From contig CP036424.1 in NCBI GenBank assembly GCA_007745835.1, positions 620,001-684,000 of the forward strand: a DNA stretch of 64,000 bases. The letters are read 5' to 3'. The DNA comes from Planctomycetes bacterium MalM25 (GTDB lineage: Bacteria > Planctomycetota > Planctomycetia > Pirellulales > Lacipirellulaceae). The position numbers were made by a program, and so were the translations under genes. Each line of letters opens with the position of its first letter. Within the stretch, counting starts at the first letter, position 1. Under the pieces are notes generated by a model, which saw only the letters and a program-made list of their open reading frames with translations, searched no databases and was not told the origin of the DNA. Below, piece by piece: positions 44,160 to 52,204 of this stretch.

Positions 44160-44972
44160 CTACGCTGTAGTTGAGCGAGTCAAGCCGTCCGGGCGGAGGC
44201 GGTCGGCGAGCAGACCGGTGGCTCGTTCTAGGTCGAGATCCACGACCAGCAGGCCGTGTTCGCCGTACGGTTGGTGGGCGACGAGCCGCCCCTCTGGGTC
44301 GATCACCGCTGACGTGGTCGTGCCGCCGGGCAGGGCGGCGTTGCAGCTGGCGAAGTAGATCGTGTTCTCCGCGGCCCGGCAGAGCATCGCCTTCTCGTGG
44401 AATGTGTTGGCCGGGTCGGCGAACCGAGCGGGCGTCGATGCGCCCGCTTCGGTGATCTCAAAGTGTGGGTGGAAGACGACCTGGGCCCCCGCTCTTGCGG
44501 CCCAGCGAACCGTCTCGGGATAGCGCCAGCCTTCGTGGCAGATCACGATGCCGAAGCGGAGGCCGCCGATCTCAAAAAGCCGCCGGCCGTGGCCCGGTTC
44601 GTAGGTCGACTCCTCCGAAGGATCGAGCTGCACCTTGTCTTGGTAGCCCGCCAGGACGCCGTTCGGTCGCGTGACCCGGGCGGTGAGCCGGAGTCCCTTG
44701 TCGACTCGCCGTTCGGTGCCGAGCACCACGCCGATCTCGCTTTCCATCGCCGCTTGATCGATCCGCTGCCAGGCCTCGTCGAGCCAGTCCGGGTCGAACG
44801 GTTCGACCGCACCGCCGGCGCGGTACCCGGGGACATAGCCCTCGGGAAAGACCACGATCTGGGCGCCCGTTCCCGAAGCCCTGAGGACCGCTTCTTGGAT
44901 TAGCAGGAGCGCCTCGTCCCGATCGACGCCCGGCCGCAAGTTCGCGAGGGCTATCCTGAAGGTGGGCATCAC
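44160..44972 (-). CDS. Nitrilase-superfamily carbon-nitrogen hydrolase
   Basis: A 270-residue cytosolic amidase-type enzyme. The catalytic triad of the superfamily is visible: glutamate in VVFPEGY (about residue 44), lysine in YQDKVQLDPSEE (about 113), and cysteine in GIVICHEGWRYP (about 145). It is a single-domain member with no fused synthetase. The substrate (an amide, nitrile or carbamoyl compound) cannot be told. It is co-directional with the L-2-hydroxyglutarate oxidase gene, 10 bases downstream of it, so they may share a message. Two adjacent ATGs are possible as the start. Confidence 0.88.
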   Translation of the reverse strand: MMPTFRIALANLRPGVDRDEALLLIQEAVLRASGTGAQIVVFPEGYVPGYRAGGAVEPFDPDWLDEAWQRIDQAAMESEIGVVLGTERRVDKGLRLTARVTRPNGVLAGYQDKVQLDPSEESTYEPGHGRRLFEIGGLRFGIVICHEGWRYPETVRWAARAGAQVVFHPHFEITEAGASTPARFADPANTFHEKAMLCRAAENTIYFASCNAALPGGTTTSAVIDPEGRLVAHQPYGEHGLLVVDLDLERATGLLADRLRPDGLTRSTTA

Positions 44973-44982
44973 TGTGGGGGGG

Positions 44983-46215
44983 CTAGTGAGTTCGCTCGAC
45001 GAGCTGATCGACGACCAGAGCGCCGATGTTGAGCGACGCGGTCGCCGCCGGGCTGGGGGCGTTCAAGACATTGACGATCCGATCGCTCTGGTCGATCAAG
45101 AAGTCGTCCACCATCGAGCCGTCGGAGAGGACGGCCTGCGCCCTGACGCCGGCGGGGGCCGGCTCGAGCGCGTCGGCGGTGATCTCGGGGACGAGTCGTT
45201 GCAGCGCCTTGACGAAGGCCCGCTTGCTCACGCTCCGCCACATCTCGCCGGCGCCCATCCGCCAGTGTTTCGCGGCGAGCTTCAGGAAGCCGCCGTAGCT
45301 GAGCGACTCGGCCAGGTCGGAGAGGTTCAGGGTGGTCTTGCCGTACCCCTCGCGAGCCAGAGCGAGGACGGCGTTGGGGCCGCACTCGATTTGGTTCTTG
45401 CCTCCGTGGTTCTGGCCTCCGGGGCCGTCGATCATCCGCGTGAAGTGAACGCCCAAGAAGGGGAACGCGGGGTCGGGGGTCGGGTAGATCAGGTTGCGAC
45501 AGAGGTGCTTGGCGCCGTCGCGCAGCTTGAAGTACTCGCCCCGGAAGGGGACGATCCGCGCGTCCGGCGTGGCGCCGGTGAGCTTGGCGACCCGGTCGCT
45601 GTGCAGGCCGGCGCAGTTGACGACACGCTCCGCCGCGAAGGCGCCCGTGGTGGTCTCCACGACGACTTCGCCCGTGGAATGCTTCACGGCGGTCGCCCGG
45701 GCGCCGGTGACGACGCCCCCCTCGGTGGCGTTGAGGATCTCGGCCAGTCGGCGGCAGACGGCGCTGTAATCGACGATGCCCGCTTCGGGCACGTGGATCG
45801 CGGCGACGCCCCGGGCGTGCGGCTCGAGCTCCGCCAGCCGCTCGACGCCGATCCGCTCGCATTGGACCCCGTTCGCTTGGCCCCTTTCGAAGATCTTCTC
45901 GAGCGCGGGCAGGTCGCCCTCGTCGACGGCGACAATGACCTTGCCGCAGAGTTCGTAGGGGACGCCCTCCGCAGCGCAGAAGGCCTCCATCGCCTTCTTG
46001 CCTTCGCGGCAGTTGATCGCCTTGAGCGATCCCGGCTTGTAGTAAATGCCCGAGTGCAGCACGCCCGAGTTGTGGCCGGTCTGGTGCTGGGCGACCGCGG
46101 CCTCCTTCTCCAGCACCCGGACGACCGCGTCGGGGAACCGTTCTAGGTAGCGGTGCGCCGTCGCCAGGCCGACGATGCCGCCGCCGATCACCAGCAAGTC
46201 ACTGCGGGGCGTCAT
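44983..46215 (-). CDS. lhgO: L-2-hydroxyglutarate oxidase
   Basis: A 410-residue FAD-dependent oxidase that converts L-2-hydroxyglutarate to 2-oxoglutarate. The dinucleotide-binding motif [17 protein letters not shown] is near the N-terminus, and [22 protein letters not shown] is highly characteristic of Lhg[13 protein letters not shown] and [16 protein letters not shown] also match. The length is as expected. Its ATG shares one base with the stop codon of the flavin reductase gene upstream (TGATG), so they are translationally coupled; the reductase might supply reduced flavin or simply share regulation. Confidence 0.94.
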   Translation of the reverse strand: MTPRSDLLVIGGGIVGLATAHRYLERFPDAVVRVLEKEAAVAQHQTGHNSGVLHSGIYYKPGSLKAINCREGKKAMEAFCAAEGVPYELCGKVIVAVDEGDLPALEKIFERGQANGVQCERIGVERLAELEPHARGVAAIHVPEAGIVDYSAVCRRLAEILNATEGGVVTGARATAVKHSTGEVVVETTTGAFAAERVVNCAGLHSDRVAKLTGATPDARIVPFRGEYFKLRDGAKHLCRNLIYPTPDPAFPFLGVHFTRMIDGPGGQNHGGKNQIECGPNAVLALAREGYGKTTLNLSDLAESLSYGGFLKLAAKHWRMGAGEMWRSVSKRAFVKALQRLVPEITADALEPAPAGVRAQAVLSDGSMVDDFLIDQSDRIVNVLNAPSPAATASLNIGALVVDQLVERTH

Positions 46216-46700
46216 CAGTAGTGATCCCCACGTTTACGCACGTGGGTCATCGGCGCGGCGTCGTGTTGCAGACGGCCGGCGATCACCTCGGCGACGATCA
46301 GGCGGTGGTCGCCCGCGTCGACGCCCCCCGTGGCGCGGCACTCGAGCACGCCGACCGCCTCGGCGAGGGCGGGCGTCCCGCTCTCGGTCGCCGCGAGCTC
46401 AAGCCCCTCGAACGCCGGCTCGCCCGGCGCGAAGCCCTTGCCGAAGTGGCCGAGCAGGTGCTTTTGGGTCGCGCCCACGATGTTGATCGCAAACGGCTCC
46501 CCCGATTCGATCCGCTCGTTGATCGGGCGCCCGCTTTTCAGCGCGACGCTCACCTGCGGCGGCTCGAAGCCCGCTTGCTGCACCCAGCTTGCCAGCATGC
46601 CGGTCGACTCGTCTCCGGCGCCGATCGTGAGGATATAAATCCCGCTGGGGACACGCCCCAACGCCGCGAGCAGCTCTTCTTGGGTTTCCTCGGCCATCAT
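46215..46700 (-). CDS. Flavin reductase family protein
   Basis: A 161-residue FMN-binding split-barrel protein of the flavin reductase-like family. The usual N-terminal segment [14 protein letters not shown] and the [17 protein letters not shown] and [13 protein letters not shown] blocks are visible. Such proteins reduce FMN with NAD(P)H or use bound flavin as electron carrier. It is coupled to the L-2-hydroxyglutarate oxidase gene by an overlapping stop/start codon. The thiamine-binding-like gene lies 11 bases downstream of the far end, and all three read in the same direction. Confidence 0.9.
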   Translation of the reverse strand: MMAEETQEELLAALGRVPSGIYILTIGAGDESTGMLASWVQQAGFEPPQVSVALKSGRPINERIESGEPFAINIVGATQKHLLGHFGKGFAPGEPAFEGLELAATESGTPALAEAVGVLECRATGGVDAGDHRLIVAEVIAGRLQHDAAPMTHVRKRGDHY

Positions 46701-46711
46701 TGCTCGGTGGG

Positions 46712-47017
46712 TTAGTCGTTGCTCGTCGTCATCTTGTCACGCACGCTCTGCACCTTGCTTTGCAAACGGCCAGTGTGCCCCGGGCGATAGTCGAGCTTCG
46801 CCGAGCAAGTGACGCGTTGGCTCTCTTTCGCGACGTGCTCGATGCAGGATTGCATCAGTGCTAGCACTTCAGGCAGGTCGCCTTCGACGATGGTGCCCAT
46901 CGCGTGCAGTTCGTACGCCAGCCCGCTCCGGTCGATCAGCGAGACGCACTCCGCGACCTGGCGGCTAACGCTCTCGCCGGCGTCCATCGGGACGAGGCTC
47001 AGTTCCAGCAGGACCAT
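46712..47017 (-). CDS. Thiamine-binding/MTH1187 family protein (DUF77)
   Basis: A 101-residue protein of the MTH1187/YkoF-like family (DUF77), which forms a ferredoxin-like dimer and in some cases binds thiamine or hydroxymethylpyrimidine. The N-terminal VLLELSLVPMDAGESVSRQVAECV and the YELHAMGTIVEGDLPEVLALM block are typical. The internal ATG (47015-47017) was chosen because it gives the normal family start; the twelve residues upstream are not conserved. It is the first gene of a minus-strand run with flavin reductase, LhgO and the nitrilase-like enzyme. Confidence 0.87.
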   Translation of the reverse strand: MVLLELSLVPMDAGESVSRQVAECVSLIDRSGLAYELHAMGTIVEGDLPEVLALMQSCIEHVAKESQRVTCSAKLDYRPGHTGRLQSKVQSVRDKMTTSND

Positions 47018-47250
47018 GGGTTGCAGCCTTCGTGCGGGCGTGAGGCGTTTCACCGTGCCAGCGGTGAGTCTGCCGTTTGTAGGGCTTGGGAGGGCGCACG
47101 TCGAGTCCCAACAACGCGCAAACTCTTGCCCGCAAGCGGCTTACGGATCGTCAAGTTTGCCCTGTCGGGTGACCGATGTAACCGCTACGTTCCGCACCGT
47201 TGCGATGACCCCGCGTCGCTGCGTGCTTCGCTGCCGACCCAGACAGACCC

Positions 47251-48324
47251 GTGATTCAATCCTTCAAAACCGGTCTCGCCCTCGTGGCGATCGCCCTTGG
47301 TGTGGGCGGTTCGTGCGCTCGCGCCGCCACGCCGACGGTCGATCCGTTCTTGGCGGCGGTCCGCGTCGCCGACGCTCGAACGGCGGACGGGGGCGTGCAG
47401 CTGACGAGCGCCTACGCGACCGACTACGGCGCCTCCGATTACGGCGGCGCCCCGTTCGGTCCGCCCGGCGGGCCCGTTCCGGGGACGCACCTCGGCCCGG
47501 TTGGCGAGTCGGTCGAGACCGCCTCGTGGGGTTACAACGCCCCGGCCACGCACTGCGGCTGGGAAGTGATGCCGGACGGGTTGATCTACCGCAGCTACCT
47601 CGCCGGGCCGCGCGAGTCGCGCCTCGCGCTGCACGCGATCCACAACAGCCACGCCGCCGAGAACAGCGAGTGGCTGTGGGACGCCACCCTCGGTGGCCGC
47701 CGTGGACTGCTGCGTTACGGCAACAACAACCCGATGAACCCGGTCGGTTGGCAGCTCGACATCGAGGGCTCGACCGTCGTGCGGCTGAACCTCGACGAGA
47801 ACCGCGACGTCGACGCCAGCGACTTCCGCTTCGGCGTGCCGCTCACTTACACGGCGGGTGACGGCGTCAGCTACAAGATGGGCTACTACCACGTCAGCTC
47901 GCACCTCGGCGACGAACTGATCGCCCGCACCGGCGTGAACAGCCGGGTCAATTACGTCCGCGACGCGATCATCGCCGGCGTCTCGTACCAGGCGACCCCC
48001 GCGTTGCGGGTGTACGGCGAGACGGCCTGGGCGTTCTTCACCGCGGGCGGCGCCGAGCCGTGGGAGTTCCAGTTCGGCGCCGAGTGGGCCCAGCCCGGAC
48101 CGACCGGCATGGCGGGAACGCCGTTCGTCGCCACCAACGCCCACCTCCGCGAGGAGACCGACTTCGGCGGCGACTGGACCTTCCAGACCGGTTGGCTGTG
48201 GCGCGGCGACACGGGCAGCACGATGCGGCTCGGCCTGCACTACATGAACGGCAAGAGCACCCAGTACCAGTTCTTCACGCGCAGTGAAGAGCAGATCGGC
48301 TTCGGCATCTGGTACGACTTCTAG
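47251..48324 (+). CDS. DUF1207 outer-membrane-like protein
   Basis: A 357-residue exported protein. It has a signal peptide (TGLALVAIALGVGGSCARA) and a DUF1207 domain recognisable from WEVMPDGLIYRSYLAGPRESRL through GGRRGLLRYGN. The alternating beta-strand pattern and terminal aromatic residue (GIWYDF) suggest an outer-membrane beta-barrel. The family is common in planctomycetes and its function is unknown. The start is a GTG. The N-terminal 60 residues after the signal are low complexity (Gly/Pro). It stands alone between divergent and co-directional neighbours. Confidence 0.85.
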   Translation: MIQSFKTGLALVAIALGVGGSCARAATPTVDPFLAAVRVADARTADGGVQLTSAYATDYGASDYGGAPFGPPGGPVPGTHLGPVGESVETASWGYNAPATHCGWEVMPDGLIYRSYLAGPRESRLALHAIHNSHAAENSEWLWDATLGGRRGLLRYGNNNPMNPVGWQLDIEGSTVVRLNLDENRDVDASDFRFGVPLTYTAGDGVSYKMGYYHVSSHLGDELIARTGVNSRVNYVRDAIIAGVSYQATPALRVYGETAWAFFTAGGAEPWEFQFGAEWAQPGPTGMAGTPFVATNAHLREETDFGGDWTFQTGWLWRGDTGSTMRLGLHYMNGKSTQYQFFTRSEEQIGFGIWYDF

Positions 48325-48396
48325 AGGCTTTAGGCGCTAGGCCTCAGGCTGTAGGTTGATGGCTTCCAAGAAGCCTACGGACTACATCCTAGAGCC
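48325..48396. repeat. Imperfect inverted repeat before tsaD
   Basis: AGGCTTTAGGCGCTAGG and CAGGCTGTAGG (48325-48355) are mirrored by AAGCCTACGGACTACATCCT and AGAGCCT (48371-48396). The right arm ends five bases before the tsaD GTG. It is of the AGGCT(G/T)TAGG type and is non-coding, although an open frame runs through part of it. Confidence 0.5.
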
Positions 48397-48400
48397 TCCC

Positions 48401-49426
48401 GTGATCCGCCTGCTCTGTATCGAATCGACCTGCGACGAGACGGCCGCCGCCGTCGTGACCGACGGCCTGGAGGTGCTCGGCTCGGTCGTCGCCTCGCAGA
48501 ACGACCTGCACGAGCGTTTCGGCGGGGTTGTGCCGGAGATCGCCTCGCGGGCGCACGTCGAGCGGGTGCTGCCCGTGATCGACGAGACCCTCCGCCGAGC
48601 GGGCGTGACGCTCGACGACCTCGACGCGATCGCCGTGGCGAACCAGCCTGGCCTGGTCGGCTCGCTGCTGGTCGGCGTCTGCGCGGCGAAGGCGCTCTGC
48701 GTGGCGACCGGGCTGCCGCTCATCGGCGTGAACCACCTGCAGGCGCACATCTACGCCTGCAAGATCGCCAGCGGCGAGGAGGTCTTTCCCTGCGTCGGCC
48801 TGATCGTCAGCGGCGGGCACTCGAACCTCTACCTCTGCGACGCCCCGACCGACTTCACCCCGCTGGGCGGCACGATCGACGACGCCGCCGGCGAGGCGTT
48901 CGACAAGGTCGGCGCCTTGCTCGGGTTGCCCTTCCCCGGCGGACCGAACGTGTCGAAGCTCGCCGCGAAGGGCGACCGCAGCGCGATCCGCTTCCCGCGC
49001 CCGTTGCTCGATGACAAGTCGCGGCTGGCGTTCAGCTTCAGCGGGCTGAAGACGGCCGTCCGCTACGAGATCGCCGGCCCCGGGGGCGACCCGGAGCAGG
49101 TCAGCCTCTCCGAGCAACGCCGCGCTGATATCGCCGCCGGCTTCGAGGAGGCGGTCGTCGATTGCCTCGTCGGCAAGTCGGAGCTGGCCCTCCGCCAGAG
49201 CGGTTACGACACGCTCTGCGTCGGCGGGGGCGTGGCGGCGAACGGCCGCCTCCGCGAGCGCCTCAACGCCTCGGCCGAGGAGCACGGCCACCGGCTCTAC
49301 ATCCCCCCGATGTCGCTCTGCACCGACAACGCGGTGATGGGCGCGATCGCCATCGAGCGCTACCGAGCCGGCCTGTTCGAGCCGCTCGACCTCGACGTTT
49401 ACCCGGGCCTGGAACGGATCGGCTGA
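48401..49426 (+). CDS. tsaD: tRNA N6-threonylcarbamoyladenosine transferase TsaD
   Basis: A 341-residue enzyme of the Kae1/Gcp family that transfers threonylcarbamoyl to A37 of ANN-reading tRNAs. The N-terminal LLCIESTCDETAAAVV, the metal-binding HLQAHIYA, VSGGHSNLYL, DDAAGEAFDKV and the C-terminal CVGGGVAANGRLR and PMSLCTDNAVMGA are all present. The GTG at 48401 is preferred because it gives the usual N-terminus and length. An upstream TTG or ATG (48356/48359) would translate an inverted repeat as a 15-residue leader. The start is therefore the one uncertain point. Confidence 0.94.
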   Translation: MIRLLCIESTCDETAAAVVTDGLEVLGSVVASQNDLHERFGGVVPEIASRAHVERVLPVIDETLRRAGVTLDDLDAIAVANQPGLVGSLLVGVCAAKALCVATGLPLIGVNHLQAHIYACKIASGEEVFPCVGLIVSGGHSNLYLCDAPTDFTPLGGTIDDAAGEAFDKVGALLGLPFPGGPNVSKLAAKGDRSAIRFPRPLLDDKSRLAFSFSGLKTAVRYEIAGPGGDPEQVSLSEQRRADIAAGFEEAVVDCLVGKSELALRQSGYDTLCVGGGVAANGRLRERLNASAEEHGHRLYIPPMSLCTDNAVMGAIAIERYRAGLFEPLDLDVYPGLERIG

Positions 49427-49941
49427 GCCCCGTCGAGCGCGAATTGTTGGAAGCGAGCCACCCGTTTTCGGCCTAGAACCCGGGATTCATCGCCGGGTCG
49501 CGCAAACAACTCGGCGGGCCTTGCTTTTGGCCACTTATCGGAAGGCAGCCGTCACGGTCTCGTGTCAGCGTGGGCCTCGATAACACGCTCTGTCCGACGT
49601 TCTACCTGCCCCCTGCGACTCCTCTGGGGCGATTGCTCTTTGCGGCAAGCCTGGCTGCTCACCACATGTCCTGAGCGGCAGATCCCGCACTACCGGCTCT
49701 TCTGCTCGAGGTGAATGTGTATTAACGCATCCTCTGAGTGTGGGAACCGCATGTCTGGAGCCTCTTGGCTCCGCATGTCCCGAACAGTCCGCAGGACAGG
49801 GGGGGAAACCGCAAGTATTCGCTTATGCGAACCACGTGATCGCTAAACGAACCGGAGTTGCGGAGTAACATTTTCTCGATGGCGGTTTCTACCCATTTCT
49901 TTGGACAACCCTCACAGACACTCTAGGCGGAGCTAGTCAGC
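49427..49941. other. 515-base region without a gene, upstream of the PilZ protein
   Basis: No open frame with coding character on either strand, and GC is lower than in the flanks. It contains a small hairpin (GGAGCC-TCTT-GGCTCC, about 49759-49774), two GCATGTC repeats around it, and an AT-rich patch (GTGTATTAACGC, about 49717-49728). It may be a long regulated leader. No known riboswitch consensus is recognised. Confidence 0.5.
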
Positions 49942-50661
49942 GTGGAAAACTCACTTTTTAAACAGATGGTTCCACAGCATGGGGGGGGCTCAGCTACAGC
50001 AACCCAGGCCGAGGAGTCGATGTCGGCCGAGCTGGTCGAGTTCATGTGCACGGTTAGTGCGAAGCTGGATCAGATCGAGCACATGCATCGGAAGACAACG
50101 CCAATCATCGGGGACTGCCAGGGTTGTGGCAGGTACCTCCCTTGGCCCAGCCCGCGTGCCGGCGCTTGGGTCGCCCCGGTGGCGTGCCCCCAGTGTCGGC
50201 GTTGGTACTACTGCGAGTCGCGTAACGACACCTCGTTCGACCCCGACGAGATGGAAGAGACGCTCAGAGCGAGCTTGGTCTCAGTCTCCCAGGCCAACCG
50301 GCCGTCTGAATCCGCGGCGGTTGCGACCGTGCGAGAGTCCTTAATCGGCGACGAGGTGTACTTTGGAGCCGAACGCCGGGGGGCGACCCGCGTGCCGGTG
50401 TCGGCCACGGTCGTCGTGGCGCCCCTCGACGAGCGGTTTGTCCCGGTGGCGATGGCGCAGCAGATGACGTTGATCGACTTCTCGATCCACGGCGCCGGCT
50501 TCATGGGTCGGGCGATGGAGCAATCGGAGTACGCCCTGGTCGATTTCAGCCCGAGCTGCCCCAGGAACACCCAGCTGATGGCGCGCGTGGTGAGCCAGCA
50601 GCAGCTGGACGATTTCGCGAAATATGGCTGTGAATTTGTGGTCGATGTCGCCGAACTCTGA
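49942..50661 (+). CDS. Zinc-ribbon plus PilZ domain protein
   Basis: A 239-residue cytosolic protein. The first half contains a four-cysteine ribbon (CQGCG at about 59-63 and CPQC at about 82-85, followed by WYYC). The second half is a PilZ domain: RRGATR at its start gives the RxxxR motif, and DFSIHGAG gives D-x-S-x-x-G, the two elements that bind cyclic di-GMP. The start is GTG. The protein probably senses cyclic di-GMP and changes motility, adhesion or secretion, but its target is unknown. It follows a 515-base non-coding stretch and is followed seven bases later by a small hypothetical gene. Confidence 0.8.
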   Translation: MENSLFKQMVPQHGGGSATATQAEESMSAELVEFMCTVSAKLDQIEHMHRKTTPIIGDCQGCGRYLPWPSPRAGAWVAPVACPQCRRWYYCESRNDTSFDPDEMEETLRASLVSVSQANRPSESAAVATVRESLIGDEVYFGAERRGATRVPVSATVVVAPLDERFVPVAMAQQMTLIDFSIHGAGFMGRAMEQSEYALVDFSPSCPRNTQLMARVVSQQQLDDFAKYGCEFVVDVAEL

Positions 50662-50668
50662 GGGCAAA

Positions 50669-50989
50669 ATGTCGCACACCCTTTCGCGTCTGACGCTTTA
50701 CCAAGAACCCGGCTTCTGTGGCAATCACTTGGTTTTCTTCCCGTCCCGGGGTGAGCACCAGCCGACCGATCTCGATTGCTGGGTCCGATACACGGTCGGC
50801 TCGGTTGTCCTTGAGCTCCCCGAGGGGAGGGGCGTCAGGGTGGTCGCGACCGATGGCCGGGTGACCGAGCTAGCCGGCGCCGATGAACCGCAGTTCTTGG
50901 ATCAGTACACCTTGATGGAGAACGGCTTATACACGGGGCTCACGCTGATCGTCTGGGACCCGAAGTCTTGCCGTGAACCGTCCGTGTAA
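50669..50989 (+). CDS. Small protein of unknown function
   Basis: A 106-residue protein I do not recognise. It has no signal peptide or membrane segment and is predicted to be beta-rich (LTLYQEPGFCGNHLVFFPS, YTVGSVVLELPEGRGVRVVA). The N-terminal EPGFCGNHLVF segment vaguely recalls crystallin-like Greek-key motifs, but this is weak. The ATG at 50669 was chosen for a GAGGGCAAA ribosome site; earlier in-frame ATGs overlap the PilZ gene. It may be co-transcribed with the PilZ protein, from which it is separated by seven bases. A terminator-like hairpin follows. Confidence 0.6.
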   Translation: MSHTLSRLTLYQEPGFCGNHLVFFPSRGEHQPTDLDCWVRYTVGSVVLELPEGRGVRVVATDGRVTELAGADEPQFLDQYTLMENGLYTGLTLIVWDPKSCREPSV

Positions 50990-51020
50990 ATGGCGTAGCG
51001 CATCCGCCCCTCAGTCAACC

Positions 51021-51059
51021 AAATAAACACCCGGCCTGCATTCGCGTGCGGGCCGGGTG
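51021..51059 (-). terminator. Terminator hairpin after the thioredoxin-like gene
   Basis: CACCCGGCC (51028-51036) pairs with GGCCGGGTG (51051-51059), and the minus strand continues with TTTATTT (complement of 51021-51027). It fits the minus-strand gene at 51096 best, and might also stop the plus-strand gene. Confidence 0.7.
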
Positions 51060-51095
51060 GCGTCGTTTCGATTGTCACCGCGGTGAGCCAGGGGC

Positions 51096-51638
51096 TCAGC
51101 GGTTGCGGAGCTGGCAGCTCGGGCAGTAGGGCGGCGGCGAGCTGTAGCTCGGGTAGCTGATGGCGCCCGTCGACGGGGTGACGACCGCGGGGGTCGACGT
51201 GACCGGCTTGGCGACCGTGTGCCGCTTCGCGTTGGCGCGGAGGCCGTCGGCGTGGCTCTTGAGGGCCTTGGTCCACTCGGCGACCGTGATGTCGCCCGAC
51301 ACGCGTTGCAGGATCACCGAACCCGACTTGTCGATGATCGCGACGTGCGGGAAATCGGTCACTTTGAAGCCCGCGGCGACCTTCTTGCCGTACTCGGTGG
51401 TCGCGTCGATGTGGCAGAGGGCGTAGCTGTCCAGCGGGAACGCTCCGGTCTCGGCCGAAAGCAGTGCCGGGTCGAGTTGCTTCGCTTCGTCGCCGGGAAC
51501 GTCGAGCACGACCAGCAGGGGCTGGTTGTCCTGCTTGGTCTCGGCCAGGGCCTTGCCGTAGTCGGCGTGCCAGTTGTCGGCCGGTTGGGCGTTGCCGGTG
51601 AGGGCCGCGACGGCGGCGAGCATCCAAGTCGAAAGCAT
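51096..51638 (-). CDS. Exported thioredoxin-like protein
   Basis: A 180-residue protein with a short signal-like N-terminus (MLSTWMLAAVAALTGNAQ) and a thioredoxin-type fold, suggested by QPLLVVLDVPG, YALCHIDATTEYGKKVAAGFKVTDFPHVAII and the cis-proline position DFPHV. The usual CxxC at the end of the first strand is missing; D-V-P-G-D stands there instead. A different CPSC appears in the proline/serine-rich tail (PPPYCPSCQLRNR). It may be a non-redox or relocated-thiol member; a role in envelope stress is only a guess. It precedes a terminator on the minus strand. Confidence 0.72.
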   Translation of the reverse strand: MLSTWMLAAVAALTGNAQPADNWHADYGKALAETKQDNQPLLVVLDVPGDEAKQLDPALLSAETGAFPLDSYALCHIDATTEYGKKVAAGFKVTDFPHVAIIDKSGSVILQRVSGDITVAEWTKALKSHADGLRANAKRHTVAKPVTSTPAVVTPSTGAISYPSYSSPPPYCPSCQLRNR

Positions 51639-52204
51639 CCTTCTTCTCCTAGTGGGGACAACGCCGCCTCGGCAGGGCTCACTGCGGGGTCGCAGCGCCG
51701 GCGATTGCGAGCCTGCGCTTGCGGCGTCGGTGGGAGGAACACGCCTCGCGGAGGCTTCGGTAGGAAGCGGTGAGCGAGCGGTTCCGGTTGGGTCGTCAGT
51801 TAAGGAACTGGCGCCGGCGGGGGGCGACGCCCGACTGAGCGGGCGAAGCCGACGTGCTGTGTTGAGGAAACTCGGTGGGTGCGAATCAAACGTCGAGCAA
51901 CGACCCTACCGGAGCCTCGAAGGCGCACAAGGGGCTGCTGGGGGGATCCGTAACGATCGGGGTGAGATATCTCACCAGAGCGGATCGGGCGACGAGGCGC
52001 TTAAGGGGACGAATAGCCCAGTAAAAACAGGCCCATTGCGAGGTTGGTACGCGACGGATCGAGGCCGCAAGAAGCCGCCTTAGCGGTGGAAAAAAAGTCG
52101 ATTGCGTCGCAGCGACCCGGGGGTCTGCGCAGTCTTCGCAAGATGCGTCCGCGTCAAAATGGACCCGGGAAAGTGCTTGACATTCACAAGCCGTTCGGGG
52201 TGCC
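51639..52204. other. 566-base intergenic region between a protease gene and the thioredoxin-like gene
   Basis: No convincing gene. Open frames on both strands here have no family features and run into neighbouring genes. The region contains a perfect 16-base palindrome (51961-51976), a run of eight A (52090-52097), and TTGACA near 52175. It must hold the promoter of the thioredoxin-like gene on the minus strand near 51640-51700. Confidence 0.5.
51961..51976. promoter_or_regulatory. Perfect 16-bp palindrome, possible operator
   Basis: GGTGAGATATCTCACC is fully self-complementary and lies in the middle of a 566-base gene-free region. Its form fits a dimeric regulator's operator. No flanking promoter is certain. 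Confidence 0.4.

Noticed and set aside
49427-49941. Cyclic di-GMP riboswitch before the PilZ gene
   Set aside because: No match to the conserved GEMM-type core could be seen by eye. Only a small hairpin is present.
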